A stretch of DNA of 64,000 nt from Sphingomonas sp. (GTDB lineage Bacteria > Pseudomonadota > Alphaproteobacteria > Sphingomonadales > Sphingomonadaceae). The translations under genes and the position numbers were made by a program. Below, one piece after another: positions 42,654 through 50,968 of the stretch (the stretch's first letter is position 1; each line of letters opens with the position of its first letter). The DNA is taken from contig NZ_QFOB01000016.1 of assembly GCF_003248515.1 (NCBI RefSeq), positions 3,676 through 67,675 on the forward strand, given 5' to 3'. The notes under the pieces are model-generated. The model saw only the letters and a list, made by a program, of their open reading frames with translations. It was not told the origin of the DNA and ran no database searches.

Positions 42654-44567
42654 GTGAATGGGAAGTGGGTCCGCAGCGACGAAGGCTCGCAGCCCGGCGC
42701 CATCGTCTTCCTGGCGCTGATCGGGCTGGTGGCGAGCGCGGCGGTCGGCGCGTTGGCGGTACTCTGGAGAGCGCATCTCCTGAGCGCCGGCACCCCGTGG
42801 CGAAAAGTACCGGCCGCGCTGTGGGCGCTGAAATCCTATCCGATCGTCTATCGGCCGTTCCTGATCGGGTTCGCGATCGGGCTGGTGCTGACGATCGCCA
42901 TCATCGTCGCCACGCTCTTCACCCGCCAGAAGCTCCACGGCGAGGCGCGCTGGGCGCGGCTCGGCGAAGTGCGCCGAGGCAAACTGCTCGGTCGAACCGG
43001 CATCGTGCTCGGCAAGTTCGGGGGCAAGGTCATGCGGTTCGACGGTCCCGAACATGTGATGCTCGAGGCGCCGACCCGCGCCGGCAAGGGCGTCGGCGTT
43101 ATCATCCCCAATCTGCTCGACTGGCCGGACTCGCTCGTCGTGCTCGATATCAAGCAGGAAAATTACGACAACACGGCGGGCTATCGGCTTTCGGTGCTCG
43201 GGCAGCGCGTCGTGTTGTTCAACCCGCTCGACCCCAAGGGTAACACCGCTCGCTACAATCCGCTGAGCTATATCGACCGTCGCGATCCGGTCGCCGTCAT
43301 CAACGAGCTTCAGAAGATCGGGATGATGCTGTTTCCCGATCCGGTCTCGGGCGACAATTTTTGGGCCGAGAGCGCCCGCACCGCCTTTCTCGGGGTCGCC
43401 GCCTATGTCGCGGCGACGGTCGATGACGGCCCGGACGCCCTGCCCTTCACCATGGGCGAGGTCTACCGACAGTTCGCCGCCGGCGACGCCGCCAAGCGCT
43501 TCCCCAAGATCATCTGGAAACGCGAACAGGCTGGCAAGCCGCTGTCGGGCGGGTGTGTCTCGGCGCTGCGCGACTTCACCACCGCCTCGCCGAACACCTT
43601 CACCTCGATCCGGCAGTCGGTCACCGCGAAGATCAACGCCTGGCTCAACCCCTATGTCGATGCGGCGACGTCGGAGAGCGACATCGACCTCAGCGAATTC
43701 CGCGACAAGCGGATCTCGCTCTATCTCGGCGTCTCGCCCGACGATCTGGAGCGGGTCGCCCCGATCTATGGCTTGCTGTTCCAGCAGCTGATCGACCGCA
43801 ATGTCCGCGAGCTGCCGAAGGATGGCCGCCACCAGATCAAGGTGCTCGTCGCACTCGACGAGTTCGCCAGCCTCGGCAAATGCTCGGTCCTGGCGCAGGC
43901 GTTCAGCTATGTGGCGGGATATGGTCTGCGGCTTCTTCCCGCCTTCCAGTCGATCGAGCAAATCCAGGGCGTTTATGGCGACAAGGTCGCGGCCGACATC
44001 GAGCGCAACTGTGCGGTGCGGCTGGTGCTACGCCCGGCGGGCTTGTCGGACGCCAAGAAGATCTCCGATCAGCTCGGCACCTACACGTTCCAGTCGCGTT
44101 CGCGCTCGATGGGCACCTGGGGCGGCGGAGGCGGATCGACGTCGCTGTCGGACCAGCGACGGCCGCTGATGCTGCCGCAGGAGGTCGAGATGCTGCCCGA
44201 AAACGACATGATCGTGTTTCGGCGCGGCATGTACGCGACCTATGGCAAGAAAGTCCGCTACTTCGCGGAGGAAAAGCTCATCGCACGCACCAAGATCGCA
44301 CCGCCTGTGATGGCGACGATCCGCGTCGACCCGGCAGTAGCTCACAATAGTCTACGAGTAATCGCCGCTGTCGAGTCCGATGACGCCGAATTCAGGTCGG
44401 CCGGTAGCCCTCACTCGTTTGGCGACGCTGTTGCGCCTGCAGCAGGCGACCAAGCGATGCGAAGGCTCAATCGAGCCGCGATCGACGCCGCCAAGGCAGC
44501 GGTGCCAGCCGAGCGCACTAGGAAATTGTTCGAACACCTCGTCGCCGTCGGGGAGTCCGCTGCGTGA
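42654..44567 (+). CDS. virD4: VirD4/TraG type IV coupling protein
   Basis: A 637-residue coupling protein that brings the relaxosome to the channel. Two N-terminal membrane helices (GAIVFLALIGLVASAAVGALAVLW; FLIGFAIGLVLTIAIIVATLF), Walker A 'APTRAGKGVG' near residue 140, Walker B 'VLVALDEFASLGK' and 'RNCAVRLVLRPAG' identify it. The last 70 or so residues (after RVDPAVAHN) differ in composition and may be a recently changed tail. GTG start after GAGGGGG. Confidence 0.92.
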   Translation: MNGKWVRSDEGSQPGAIVFLALIGLVASAAVGALAVLWRAHLLSAGTPWRKVPAALWALKSYPIVYRPFLIGFAIGLVLTIAIIVATLFTRQKLHGEARWARLGEVRRGKLLGRTGIVLGKFGGKVMRFDGPEHVMLEAPTRAGKGVGVIIPNLLDWPDSLVVLDIKQENYDNTAGYRLSVLGQRVVLFNPLDPKGNTARYNPLSYIDRRDPVAVINELQKIGMMLFPDPVSGDNFWAESARTAFLGVAAYVAATVDDGPDALPFTMGEVYRQFAAGDAAKRFPKIIWKREQAGKPLSGGCVSALRDFTTASPNTFTSIRQSVTAKINAWLNPYVDAATSESDIDLSEFRDKRISLYLGVSPDDLERVAPIYGLLFQQLIDRNVRELPKDGRHQIKVLVALDEFASLGKCSVLAQAFSYVAGYGLRLLPAFQSIEQIQGVYGDKVAADIERNCAVRLVLRPAGLSDAKKISDQLGTYTFQSRSRSMGTWGGGGGSTSLSDQRRPLMLPQEVEMLPENDMIVFRRGMYATYGKKVRYFAEEKLIARTKIAPPVMATIRVDPAVAHNSLRVIAAVESDDAEFRSAGSPHSFGDAVAPAAGDQAMRRLNRAAIDAAKAAVPAERTRKLFEHLVAVGESAA

Positions 44568-44672
44568 CGACCGCGGCGCAACGCGGGAAACCGCCGTGAT
44601 GGAGTACCGCGCCGTCCAGCGTTTCCTTCGATACTCAATACGAGGCGATGATTGGGAAAAGGTCGAGCCGCT

Positions 44673-44921
44673 TCAGCTGGGCGCTGGCCGGATCATGTCC
44701 CATGCTTCGCCTTCCACCGCCTCGGCGAGCTTGACCATCATGTCGAGCGTCGGGTTCGCGCGCCCGCGTTCGATCAATGAGATATAGGCGGCGGTGATGC
44801 CGGTGCGCTCGAACATTTGTATCTGTGTCAGGCCCAGGGCTTGGCGGCGTTGCTTGAGGCGTTCGCCGAACAAGCGAGCGACGGGCTGAACATAGTCCTC
44901 CAAGTCTATGGTTTTGGGCAT
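44673..44921 (-). CDS. XRE-family HTH regulator
   Basis: An 82-residue Cro/C1-type repressor: RLKQRRQALGLTQIQMFERTGITAAYISLIERGRANPTLDMMVKLAEAV is a full HTH_3 domain. It is convergent with virD4 and faces the iteron region, so it may control replication or transfer genes. It resembles the regulator at 61220-61471, which shares the 'RGxANPTLDxMVKLA' motif. Confidence 0.85.
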   Translation of the reverse strand: MPKTIDLEDYVQPVARLFGERLKQRRQALGLTQIQMFERTGITAAYISLIERGRANPTLDMMVKLAEAVEGEAWDMIRPAPS

Positions 44922-45082
44922 GTTTCAGCTTTCCCCCCAGAGGTGCCTCCGCTCCGTCGTGCTACCCCCGAAACAATCTAAGCCAAAATGGACCAATTGG
45001 CACCCAGAATCCCCTTGTACCTCGTGGCGCCCTCCCCCGCGAGTATGCTCGCGCTCACAAACTGCGGCGTGAACCGACAATC

Positions 45083-45174
45083 TGCCCGATAGCACGAGTC
45101 GCGCGCACGGATTTCCGAGACGGTATGCTCGAAAGCACGAGCATTCCTGCCTCGATCTGCCTGATAGCACGAGC
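45083..45174 (+). repeat. Three 17-bp iteron-like repeats upstream of repC
   Basis: Three direct copies of a 17-bp motif at 45083-45099 (TGCCCGATAGCACGAGT), 45126-45142 (TGCTCGAAAGCACGAGC) and 45158-45174 (TGCCTGATAGCACGAGC). All share TGC, GA, AGCACGAG. Three more copies lie at 46824-46997. Spacing is 43 and 32 bases between starts. They look like initiator-binding iterons of a plasmid origin. Confidence 0.65.
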
Positions 45175-45342
45175 CTTCGTCGGCGTCAGGCCGGCCGGCA
45201 GTGCTTAACCATGGCGTAGCGGGCTTCTTCCCGATTCGGCGATCGTCATCGTCCGGCGGAAGAAAAGGTTCGCTGTCGGACGAGACCGCACGCCTCGACG
45301 ATACAACGAAGTGCGAGGGAGACGCCGAGCCGACATGAAAAA

Positions 45343-45364
45343 CCCGGCACGAGGCCGGGCTTTT
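45343..45364. terminator. Bidirectional rho-independent terminator
   Basis: Stem CCCGGC/GCCGGG with loop ACGAG (45343-45359), preceded by AAAAA and followed by CTTTT, so it can work on both strands. It separates the iteron region and any leftward or readthrough transcription from repC. Confidence 0.75.
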
Positions 45365-45495
45365 CGGGTTGCCCGCTAGGGGCGAGGTTGCAGTCGATAC
45401 CTAGCTGAGCTTCCCGATCCCTTCAAGCCATTTTGCGCGATCCGCGCCACGATGCGCTGTGTCTGCACGGGCTCCTAAAGGGGAGTTACCGAACG

Positions 45496-46863
45496 ATGAC
45501 CTATGCCTCTCATCCGGGTGCCGGATTTCGACGCTTCGACGGCGCCGCCGCCAAGGCGGACGAACTCGCCCAGGCGTTTCGCGGCCTGCCGGACGGCGCC
45601 GGGCCGGGTCACGCGCTCGCCGCGTTCAAGCGCGCCGCCTCCTACCTCGACGTGCCGCCCGGGATCGTCCAGCTCATCGACGCGCTCTTCGCCTGGACCA
45701 AGCCGGACGATTGGCGACCGGCGACCACGCCGATCGTGTGGCCGCGCAACGACAAGCTCGCGCGCAAGCTCGGCCTTAAAGTCCGCCAGGTCCAGAACCT
45801 GCTCGATCGCGCGGTCGCGCTGCGCCTGATCAGCCACAAGGACAGCCCGAACGGCCATCGTGGCGGCGTGCGCGCGGCCGACGGCACGATCAAATGGGCC
45901 TACGGCATCGTCCTCAGCCCGATCGGGACCAGGATCGCAGAGTTCCAAGCCGTTGCCGAGCGCGGCGCGCGCCAGGACGAGGAGGTCGATGGCCTCAAGC
46001 GCCGCCTCACCGCCGCCCGGCGCCGGACGTCCTCACTCGCGCAGACAGCGCTCGATCAGCAGCTCGCCGGCACCGGCGCCGACGAAGAGCTGGCACTGGC
46101 GCAGAGCGGCGCTAGGCAAATGCGCAACGTCCGCGACATCGCCCTGCTTACCGGATGCGTCGAGCAGCTCGAGCAACGTAGCCGGGCATTGGAGACCCGT
46201 ATTGTGGAGGCTTTGTCGGTGCTTGAAACCGACGAGAACCTCAGCGATTCACATTATAATGCACCCGCGCATGATGCTGATTGCATCGACTCTACAACTA
46301 CAAACAAACCCCAAACTGCTGAAGCAGTTACAAGTAACGGCTCGGCGGAAAGAAGTAGGAGAAATGAGGCCGCCCTCCGCGATCAAGCCCCGAGCGAGGT
46401 CGAGGAGGACCTAGCGAAACACGGCGTCGATCCGGATTTTATCGAGTCCGTTACCCCCGAGCTCTGCGGTACGCTCGGCTTTGGCCGTCCGGGCTGGGGA
46501 GAACTGATCCATCTCGCCGAACAACTGGCCGAGCGACACCATATCCACCGCCATGCCTGGCACGAGGCCTGCCGTCTCATGGGTCAGCGCGGCGCGGCCG
46601 CCTCGGTTATCGCCACCGTCCGCAAGCACATGGCCGGCGAGGTCGACCGGCCGGGTGCCTATCTTCGCGGCATGAGCCAGCGCGCCGCGAAGGGCGAGCT
46701 CAATCTCGGTCGCACCTTCCACGGCCTCAAGGACCAGCGCCATTCGATGGCGATGCGCGTGTTGGCCGGCGGCGACGAGCCCCGGTCGGTCGGCGAGCTG
46801 GCCCGCCGCGCCCTCTCGCGACAGCTCGTGCTTTCGGGCAGATCGTCGTCGGATCGGCGATGA
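45496..46863 (+). CDS. repC: RepC-like plasmid replication initiator
   Basis: A 455-residue protein of the RepC type. The N-terminal winged-helix region (LIDALFAWTKPDDW...WPRNDKLARKLGLKVRQVQNLLDRAVALRLISHKDSPNGHRGG) matches plasmid RepC. A flexible middle (residues about 245-300, TTTNKPQTAEAV region) is followed by a conserved C-terminal domain (PELCGTLGFGRPGWGELIHLAEQLAERHHIHRHAWHEACRLMGQRGAAASVIAT). The middle part of the gene is AT-richer and has a perfect dyad, where repABC-type plasmids often keep their origin. No repA/repB partition genes are next to it. One iteron copy lies in its 3' end. Confidence 0.75.
   Translation: MTYASHPGAGFRRFDGAAAKADELAQAFRGLPDGAGPGHALAAFKRAASYLDVPPGIVQLIDALFAWTKPDDWRPATTPIVWPRNDKLARKLGLKVRQVQNLLDRAVALRLISHKDSPNGHRGGVRAADGTIKWAYGIVLSPIGTRIAEFQAVAERGARQDEEVDGLKRRLTAARRRTSSLAQTALDQQLAGTGADEELALAQSGARQMRNVRDIALLTGCVEQLEQRSRALETRIVEALSVLETDENLSDSHYNAPAHDADCIDSTTTNKPQTAEAVTSNGSAERSRRNEAALRDQAPSEVEEDLAKHGVDPDFIESVTPELCGTLGFGRPGWGELIHLAEQLAERHHIHRHAWHEACRLMGQRGAAASVIATVRKHMAGEVDRPGAYLRGMSQRAAKGELNLGRTFHGLKDQRHSMAMRVLAGGDEPRSVGELARRALSRQLVLSGRSSSDRR
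46314..46329. repeat. Perfect dyad in the AT-richer centre of repC
   Basis: AACTGCT-GA-AGCAGTT, seven-base arms with a two-base centre, inside an AT-richer tract of repC (30 of 60 bases G/C at 46261-46320, against much higher values before and after). Candidate part of an origin located within the initiator gene. Confidence 0.4.
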
Positions 46864-46997
46864 GAGCACCCACCATGAGCACCCGGGCAAGACGATTTAC
46901 CCGAAAGCACGAGTCGGGAACGGTGTCCGGGAGCGTGGATGGTTACGCTGGCGGGGCGATAGCGGTGGATGGGGCGAAAGACTCGTGCTTTCGGGCA
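46824..46997. repeat. Three further 17-bp iteron-like repeats between repC and repA
   Basis: Copies at 46824-46840 (minus strand, TGCCCGAAAGCACGAGC), 46898-46914 (plus, TACCCGAAAGCACGAGT) and 46981-46997 (minus, TGCCCGAAAGCACGAGT). The last two form an inverted pair 66 bases apart, ending 85 bases before the RPA-family initiator start. The arrangement fits an origin or autoregulatory operator. Confidence 0.68.
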
Positions 46998-47082
46998 TAA
47001 CGTCGCGGTCGATGGATGTATCGCAGCGCAAAGCCGGTTATTGATCGACCATCCGAAGATTCAGGTTGCCGAGGGGACCGGC

Positions 47083-47991
47083 ATGGCGAGCAAACAAGCG
47101 ATCATCCTGCGACAGGGCAACCTGTTCGAGCCCGACAGTCCGCTCCACGGCAAGGTTCGCGGCGAACGCAGCGTCATGGATTTTCCGTTCTTCGCGCTTT
47201 CCAAGATACCGGTCGAGAAGGAACTCGAGTTCAAGATCGGGAAGCTGAGCATCCAGATCCGCCCGAGTGCCACGGGCATCGCCACGATGTACGACAAGGA
47301 GATCATCCTCTACGTCGCGTCGCTGATGGCGCAGGCGATCGGCCGCGGCGAAGAGGTCGATCAGAACTTCACCTTCACTGCCCACGACTTCTTCCGCATC
47401 ACCGGGGTCGGTCGGCCGTCGAAGCGCGACTATGACCGTTTCACAGACGCGCTCGAGCGCCTTCAGGGCACCCAGATCAAAACCAACATCCAGACCGGCC
47501 AGAAGATCGAGAAGGGCTGGTTCTCCTGGCTGTCGGAAGCGACCGCTGAATATGCGGTGATGCCGAACGGCGAGCAGGGGCCGCTGCGCATCGTCAAGGT
47601 GCGGCTGTGCCCCTGGTTGCACCGTGCGATCCAGCTCGACGGCCACATCTATCATTATCATCACGACTATTTCCGGCTCGGCACGATCGAGCGGCGAATC
47701 TACGAGATCGCCCATTGCCACTGCGACGGGGACGCGATCGAGATCCCGCTCGACGCGCTGGCGCTCAAGGTCGGCTCGACGAGTTCGCCCTCCAAGTTCA
47801 AACAGCATCTGAAAGCAGTCGAGACGAGCGACGCCCTCCCGGAATACAAGATGACGTTAAAGGAGGTCGAGCCGAGCGAAATCCGCTACGACACGCGGGG
47901 CCGTCGTATCGCAGCGCGGGACGTCGTGGTGGTGCTGACGCCGCGCGGTCGGACGCCTGTCTCGGGTGTCATCGAGGCCCAAGCCGCCTGA
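47083..47991 (+). CDS. repA: RPA-family plasmid replication initiator (RepA)
   Basis: A 302-residue RPA-type initiator common on sphingomonad plasmids. Characteristic parts are DFPFFALSKIPVEKELEFKIGKLSIQIRPSATGIATMYDKEIILYVASLM, DRFTDALERLQGTQIKTNI, 'RIVKVRLCPWLHRAIQ' and 'FRLGTIERRIYEIAHCHCDG' (winged-helix parts). The ATG has GAGGGG seven bases ahead; a longer frame begins at 46969 but would run through the repeats. The flanking 17-bp repeats are the likely binding sites. Confidence 0.85.
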   Translation: MASKQAIILRQGNLFEPDSPLHGKVRGERSVMDFPFFALSKIPVEKELEFKIGKLSIQIRPSATGIATMYDKEIILYVASLMAQAIGRGEEVDQNFTFTAHDFFRITGVGRPSKRDYDRFTDALERLQGTQIKTNIQTGQKIEKGWFSWLSEATAEYAVMPNGEQGPLRIVKVRLCPWLHRAIQLDGHIYHYHHDYFRLGTIERRIYEIAHCHCDGDAIEIPLDALALKVGSTSSPSKFKQHLKAVETSDALPEYKMTLKEVEPSEIRYDTRGRRIAARDVVVVLTPRGRTPVSGVIEAQAA

Positions 47992-48124
47992 GGCGAGTCC
48001 CTGCCCGGCTATAGGCTGGGATCATCAGCGATCCACTGAGCTCTACGCGTCTGAAGCCCAGCGTGCCGTGTGCCGCGGCCGCGCCAGAACCGCGTATGCA
48101 TCACGCCTCAAATAACGCTGTCCA

Positions 48125-48154
48125 TTATCGTGCTATATTGTAATATTGGACTGT
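48125..48154 (+). promoter_or_regulatory. AT-rich operator/promoter before the nuclease-ssb operon
   Basis: TTATCGTGCTATATTG then TAATATTGGACTGT, including the 12-base dyad ATATT-GT-AATAT (48135-48146). It shares TATCGT, ATA, TAAT and TTGGACTGT with the block at 30035-30065 before the transfer operon. TATATT could be a -10 element. The rest of the 223-base gap after repA shows nothing else clear. Confidence 0.5.
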
Positions 48155-48214
48155 GCTGCCGAGGTTGCCCCTAGCCGGTCGACGTGTCGCGACCACCGCC
48201 CCCGGTCCTCGCTC

Positions 48215-48889
48215 GTGAGGGGTCGGGCGATATTCGGTGGCATGGCGCTCCTCGGCGCGGTCGCGGCTTTTCATGGCGTGCGCTCCGGCCAGGCCGGAGG
48301 CAAGCCGCGGGAGGGCGGCGCGTGCGACCTGTCCGGTGTCGCCTCGCTTTGCGACGCAGTGACCGGCCTCTCCCGATCGCTCTCGACCCCGATCCTGCCG
48401 ATCGCCACCGCGTCGATGCTGCCACCAGCGGGAACGCCGGGCGAAACCGATCCCGGCGTCACGCAAGCCAATATCGAGACGACGATCTGCCGCCCCGGCT
48501 ATGCGCGCTCGGCAAGGCCCGATTATTCGATCACCGGTTCGATCAAGCGCCGGCTGATGACCACCGAGCATCCCGGCGAGCAGTTTGGCGATTACGAGCT
48601 CGATCACCTCATCCCGATCTCGATCGGGGGCGCACCGCTCGCGTCGCGAAATTTGTGGCTCCAGCCACGGCATGGCGCGGCGACCGCGGGCGACAAGAAC
48701 GTCCTGGCTTATGTCTTGTGGCGACTGGTCTGCACCCATCGTGTGCCGCTCGTGACCGCGCAACGCGCCATCAGCCACGATTGGCCGACCGCCTACCGAA
48801 CTTACGCTACCCCGGAGAATGTCGCGCGATACCATTTCCGTCACGCAGAACTGGCGAGCGACCGAACGCAGGAAATTCCCCCAACCTGA
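48215..48889 (+). CDS. Exported HNH-like (beta-beta-alpha metal) nuclease
   Basis: A 224-residue protein with a likely N-terminal signal segment (RGRAIFGGMALLGAVAAFHG) and a C-terminal nuclease-like domain: CRPGYARSARPDY, then YELDHLIPISIGGAPLASRNLWLQP, where DH and the Asn of NLW fit a beta-beta-alpha metal finger. Conserved 'LVCTHRVPLVTAQRAISHDW' follows. The start is a GTG; ATG 48242 is the alternative. It may act in the periplasm on incoming or foreign DNA. First gene of an operon with ssb. Confidence 0.6.
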   Translation: MRGRAIFGGMALLGAVAAFHGVRSGQAGGKPREGGACDLSGVASLCDAVTGLSRSLSTPILPIATASMLPPAGTPGETDPGVTQANIETTICRPGYARSARPDYSITGSIKRRLMTTEHPGEQFGDYELDHLIPISIGGAPLASRNLWLQPRHGAATAGDKNVLAYVLWRLVCTHRVPLVTAQRAISHDWPTAYRTYATPENVARYHFRHAELASDRTQEIPPT

Positions 48890-48904
48890 AAGAAGGAGAC
48901 TGTG

Positions 48905-49228
48905 ATGCCCCAGAATATCGCCGAATTCCGCATCATTGGCCGGATCGGGAAAATCAATGCGCGCGAGCGCGTCACCTATGTCAGCGTGGCCGCCAACTAT
49001 AATCGTCGCGAAGGTGACGAGTGGAAGACCGACACGCACTGGAACAGCGTGGTCTGCTTCTCGAACGTCGGGAGCCAAGTCGAGGGCGCGGGAAAGGGCG
49101 ACCTCGTCCATATCACCGGGCGGGTGCGCGAGAGCAGCCACGGTGAAGGGACGGACGTCGCCTATCGGACCGAGCTGATCGCCGACACCTTCTCGATCCT
49201 CGCCAGGGGCGACAAAGAGGAGGTTTGA
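48905..49228 (+). CDS. ssb: Single-stranded DNA-binding protein
   Basis: A 107-residue OB-fold SSB with the family core FRIIGRIGKINARERVTYVSVAANY...WKTDTHWNSVVCFSNVGSQVEGAGKGDLVHITGRVRESS. It lacks the long Gly-rich tail and acidic tip of chromosomal SSB. AGGAG is six bases before the ATG. Plasmid SSBs are commonly among the first genes to enter a recipient and protect the single strand. Confidence 0.9.
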   Translation: MPQNIAEFRIIGRIGKINARERVTYVSVAANYNRREGDEWKTDTHWNSVVCFSNVGSQVEGAGKGDLVHITGRVRESSHGEGTDVAYRTELIADTFSILARGDKEEV

Positions 49229-49435
49229 TGACGCGGGTGAGCGGCGGCCTGCGGCATGGCTCCATCGCCGCTGCGCCGCGACCGATTCAATGCGCGATCT
49301 CTGCCCTTCCGGGTGACAATCCTCGCTTTCGGGATCGACCGGGCGTCGTTCCTTCGTCGCGGTCGGTCGTCAAAATCGTCCGTGCCGATGAACTTTCTCC
49401 TTTCGTTCTCGGGCGCGACGACTCAAAATCGCGTT

Positions 49436-49879
49436 ATGCCGATCCGCGCCGAACATCGCTGGCTCTATCCGATCGACTGGCCGGAGATCAGCCGGATCGT
49501 GCGCTTCACCCGCGCCGGCGGGCGGTGCGAGCGGTGCCGGCGGCCGCATGGGCGGCGCGTGGCACAACTCATCGGTGCCGATGGCGTCTGGTGGGATGCC
49601 GATGCCCGCGCCTGGCGGGACGGGCGCGGTCGCCTGCTACGCCGGGCGCCGTCGTTCGTCGCGCTCGATGCCATCAGACTCACTCGGCGGCCGGTCTATC
49701 TTGCGACCGCCCATCTCAATCACGATCCGACCGACAGCGGTCCGCGCTGGCGCAACCTCGCCGCGCTTTGCCCGCGATGTCACATGCTCCACGATGCGGT
49801 CGAGCACCGCCGACGCCGCTGGTGGAATGTCTTTCGCCGCCGCGCGCTCGGCGATCTCTTCACTGGCCGCTATGGCTGA
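49436..49879 (+). CDS. HNH/zinc-finger endonuclease-like protein
   Basis: A 147-residue basic protein with two CxxC zinc knuckles (CERCRRPHG and CPRCHMLHD) and LNHDPTDSGPRWRNLAALCPRCH, the classic HNH arrangement (His/Asn between the knuckles). It has no strong ribosome-binding site; ATG 49388 is an alternative. Between ssb and this gene there are about 200 bases with no other gene. Confidence 0.65.
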   Translation: MPIRAEHRWLYPIDWPEISRIVRFTRAGGRCERCRRPHGRRVAQLIGADGVWWDADARAWRDGRGRLLRRAPSFVALDAIRLTRRPVYLATAHLNHDPTDSGPRWRNLAALCPRCHMLHDAVEHRRRRWWNVFRRRALGDLFTGRYG

Positions 49880-49996
49880 GCAACAGCCTCAATGCGCCGC
49901 CCTCACGGCGCCGCCGGGCGCTTGTCGTCGCGGCGACCAATCCTCCGAGAGGGGAGGATGCGGTTGCCTTGCGGTGCGATGGTGCCGGAGGACGAT

Positions 49997-50920
49997 GTGA
50001 CGGATATTTACCAGACTCACAGGACGATCGCGATGGCGCGACTGCCGCTTGACGCAGAGATCCGCGCGAAAACCATTGTCGAGGCGCTCGGCGGCGTCTG
50101 GCGGGGATCCCGCGGTGAATGCCGCTGCCCAGCGCACGATGACAGCTCGCCCAGCCTGTCGGTCCGCCTCGGCGATACCGCCATTCTCTTTCATTGCTTC
50201 GCCGGCTGTACGCCGGTCGAGGTGATGAAGGCGCTAGAACGCCGGCGACTTCACGACCGCTCGAACATGACGATGCCGGAAGCCAAACCCAAGCGGGATA
50301 TGAGCGCACTCGCGGCGCGACTCTGGAAGGCGAGCGTGCCGATCGCCGACACGCTCGCCGAGCGCTACTTGATCGCGCGCGGGCTAACCGGCCCTTTCCC
50401 GCGCTGCCTGCGCTTCAATCCCACGACGATCCTCGGCTCCGGATCGGCGAAACGGATCATGCCGGCGATGATCGCCGCGGTCGAGAACGATCTCGGCCTG
50501 GTCGCCGTCCAGCGCACCTTCCTCGATCCCGACGACCTGCTGCGCAAGCCGATCCCGAAGCCCAAGGTTTCGCTCGGGCTGCTCGGCACGGCCGCGATCC
50601 GGCTCGCGCCGGCGACCGACGAGCTGGGGCTCGCCGAAGGCATCGAGGATGCCCGCTCCGCGACGGAATGGTTCGGCACGCCGACCTGGGCCCTGGGCGG
50701 GGTCGAGCGTCTCGCCTTCGTGGCGATCCCGGAAAAGGTCCGGCGCGTGATCGTATTCGCCGATCGCGGCCGCGCAGCGGAGCGACTGCTGGCCAAGGCC
50801 CGGGATCATCTCACCGCCAACGGCCGCGAGTTGGTCCCGCGTATTCCCGAGCATCATGACGACTGGAACGATGCCTGGCGTGCCCGGCGCCGTACCGATC
50901 GGGTTTCCGAAGATGGCTAG
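49997..50920 (+). CDS. CHC2 zinc-finger plus Toprim primase-like protein
   Basis: A 307-residue primase/Toprim-type protein. The N-terminal zinc finger CRCPAHDDSSPSLSV...FHCFAGC is the CHC2-like pattern, and the C-terminal Toprim fold shows 'LGLAEGIEDARSATEWFGTPTWALGG' and 'RRVIVFADRGRAAERLL'. In canonical Toprim the second Asp of DxD is needed for metal; here it reads DRG, so catalysis is doubtful. GTG start with GGAGG five bases ahead; ATG 50033 is an alternative. A weak relative of the leader motif lies at 49945-49985. Confidence 0.8.
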   Translation: MTDIYQTHRTIAMARLPLDAEIRAKTIVEALGGVWRGSRGECRCPAHDDSSPSLSVRLGDTAILFHCFAGCTPVEVMKALERRRLHDRSNMTMPEAKPKRDMSALAARLWKASVPIADTLAERYLIARGLTGPFPRCLRFNPTTILGSGSAKRIMPAMIAAVENDLGLVAVQRTFLDPDDLLRKPIPKPKVSLGLLGTAAIRLAPATDELGLAEGIEDARSATEWFGTPTWALGGVERLAFVAIPEKVRRVIVFADRGRAAERLLAKARDHLTANGRELVPRIPEHHDDWNDAWRARRRTDRVSEDG

Positions 50921-50968
50921 ACCATCCCTTCGAGCGGTGGGTGCCGCGTGCCGATCCGCATCCGCTGC

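Larger units (their letters stand above)
44922..45495. other. 574-base gene-free region: repeats, terminator and leader of repC
   Basis: No convincing gene. From left to right it holds the start region of the XRE gene, an AT-richer stretch around 44970-45010 with the palindrome CCAATTGG, three copies of the iteron-like repeat (45083-45174), a strong terminator (45343-45364) and the leader of repC with GGAG ten bases before the ATG. Short reading frames here have no supporting features. Confidence 0.6.

Noticed and set aside
44925..45170. Small minus-strand frame in the iteron region
   Set aside because: Translation has no domain, lies on the repeats, and lacks a good ribosome-binding site.
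49945..49985. Fourth full copy of the two-hairpin leader before the primase gene
   Set aside because: The purine tract is present but the two hairpins cannot be formed convincingly, so it is only mentioned as a weak relative.
49225..50052. Plus-strand open frame of 275 codons
   Set aside because: Runs out of frame through the HNH protein and the start of the primase gene; Arg/Pro-rich translation typical of a shadow frame.
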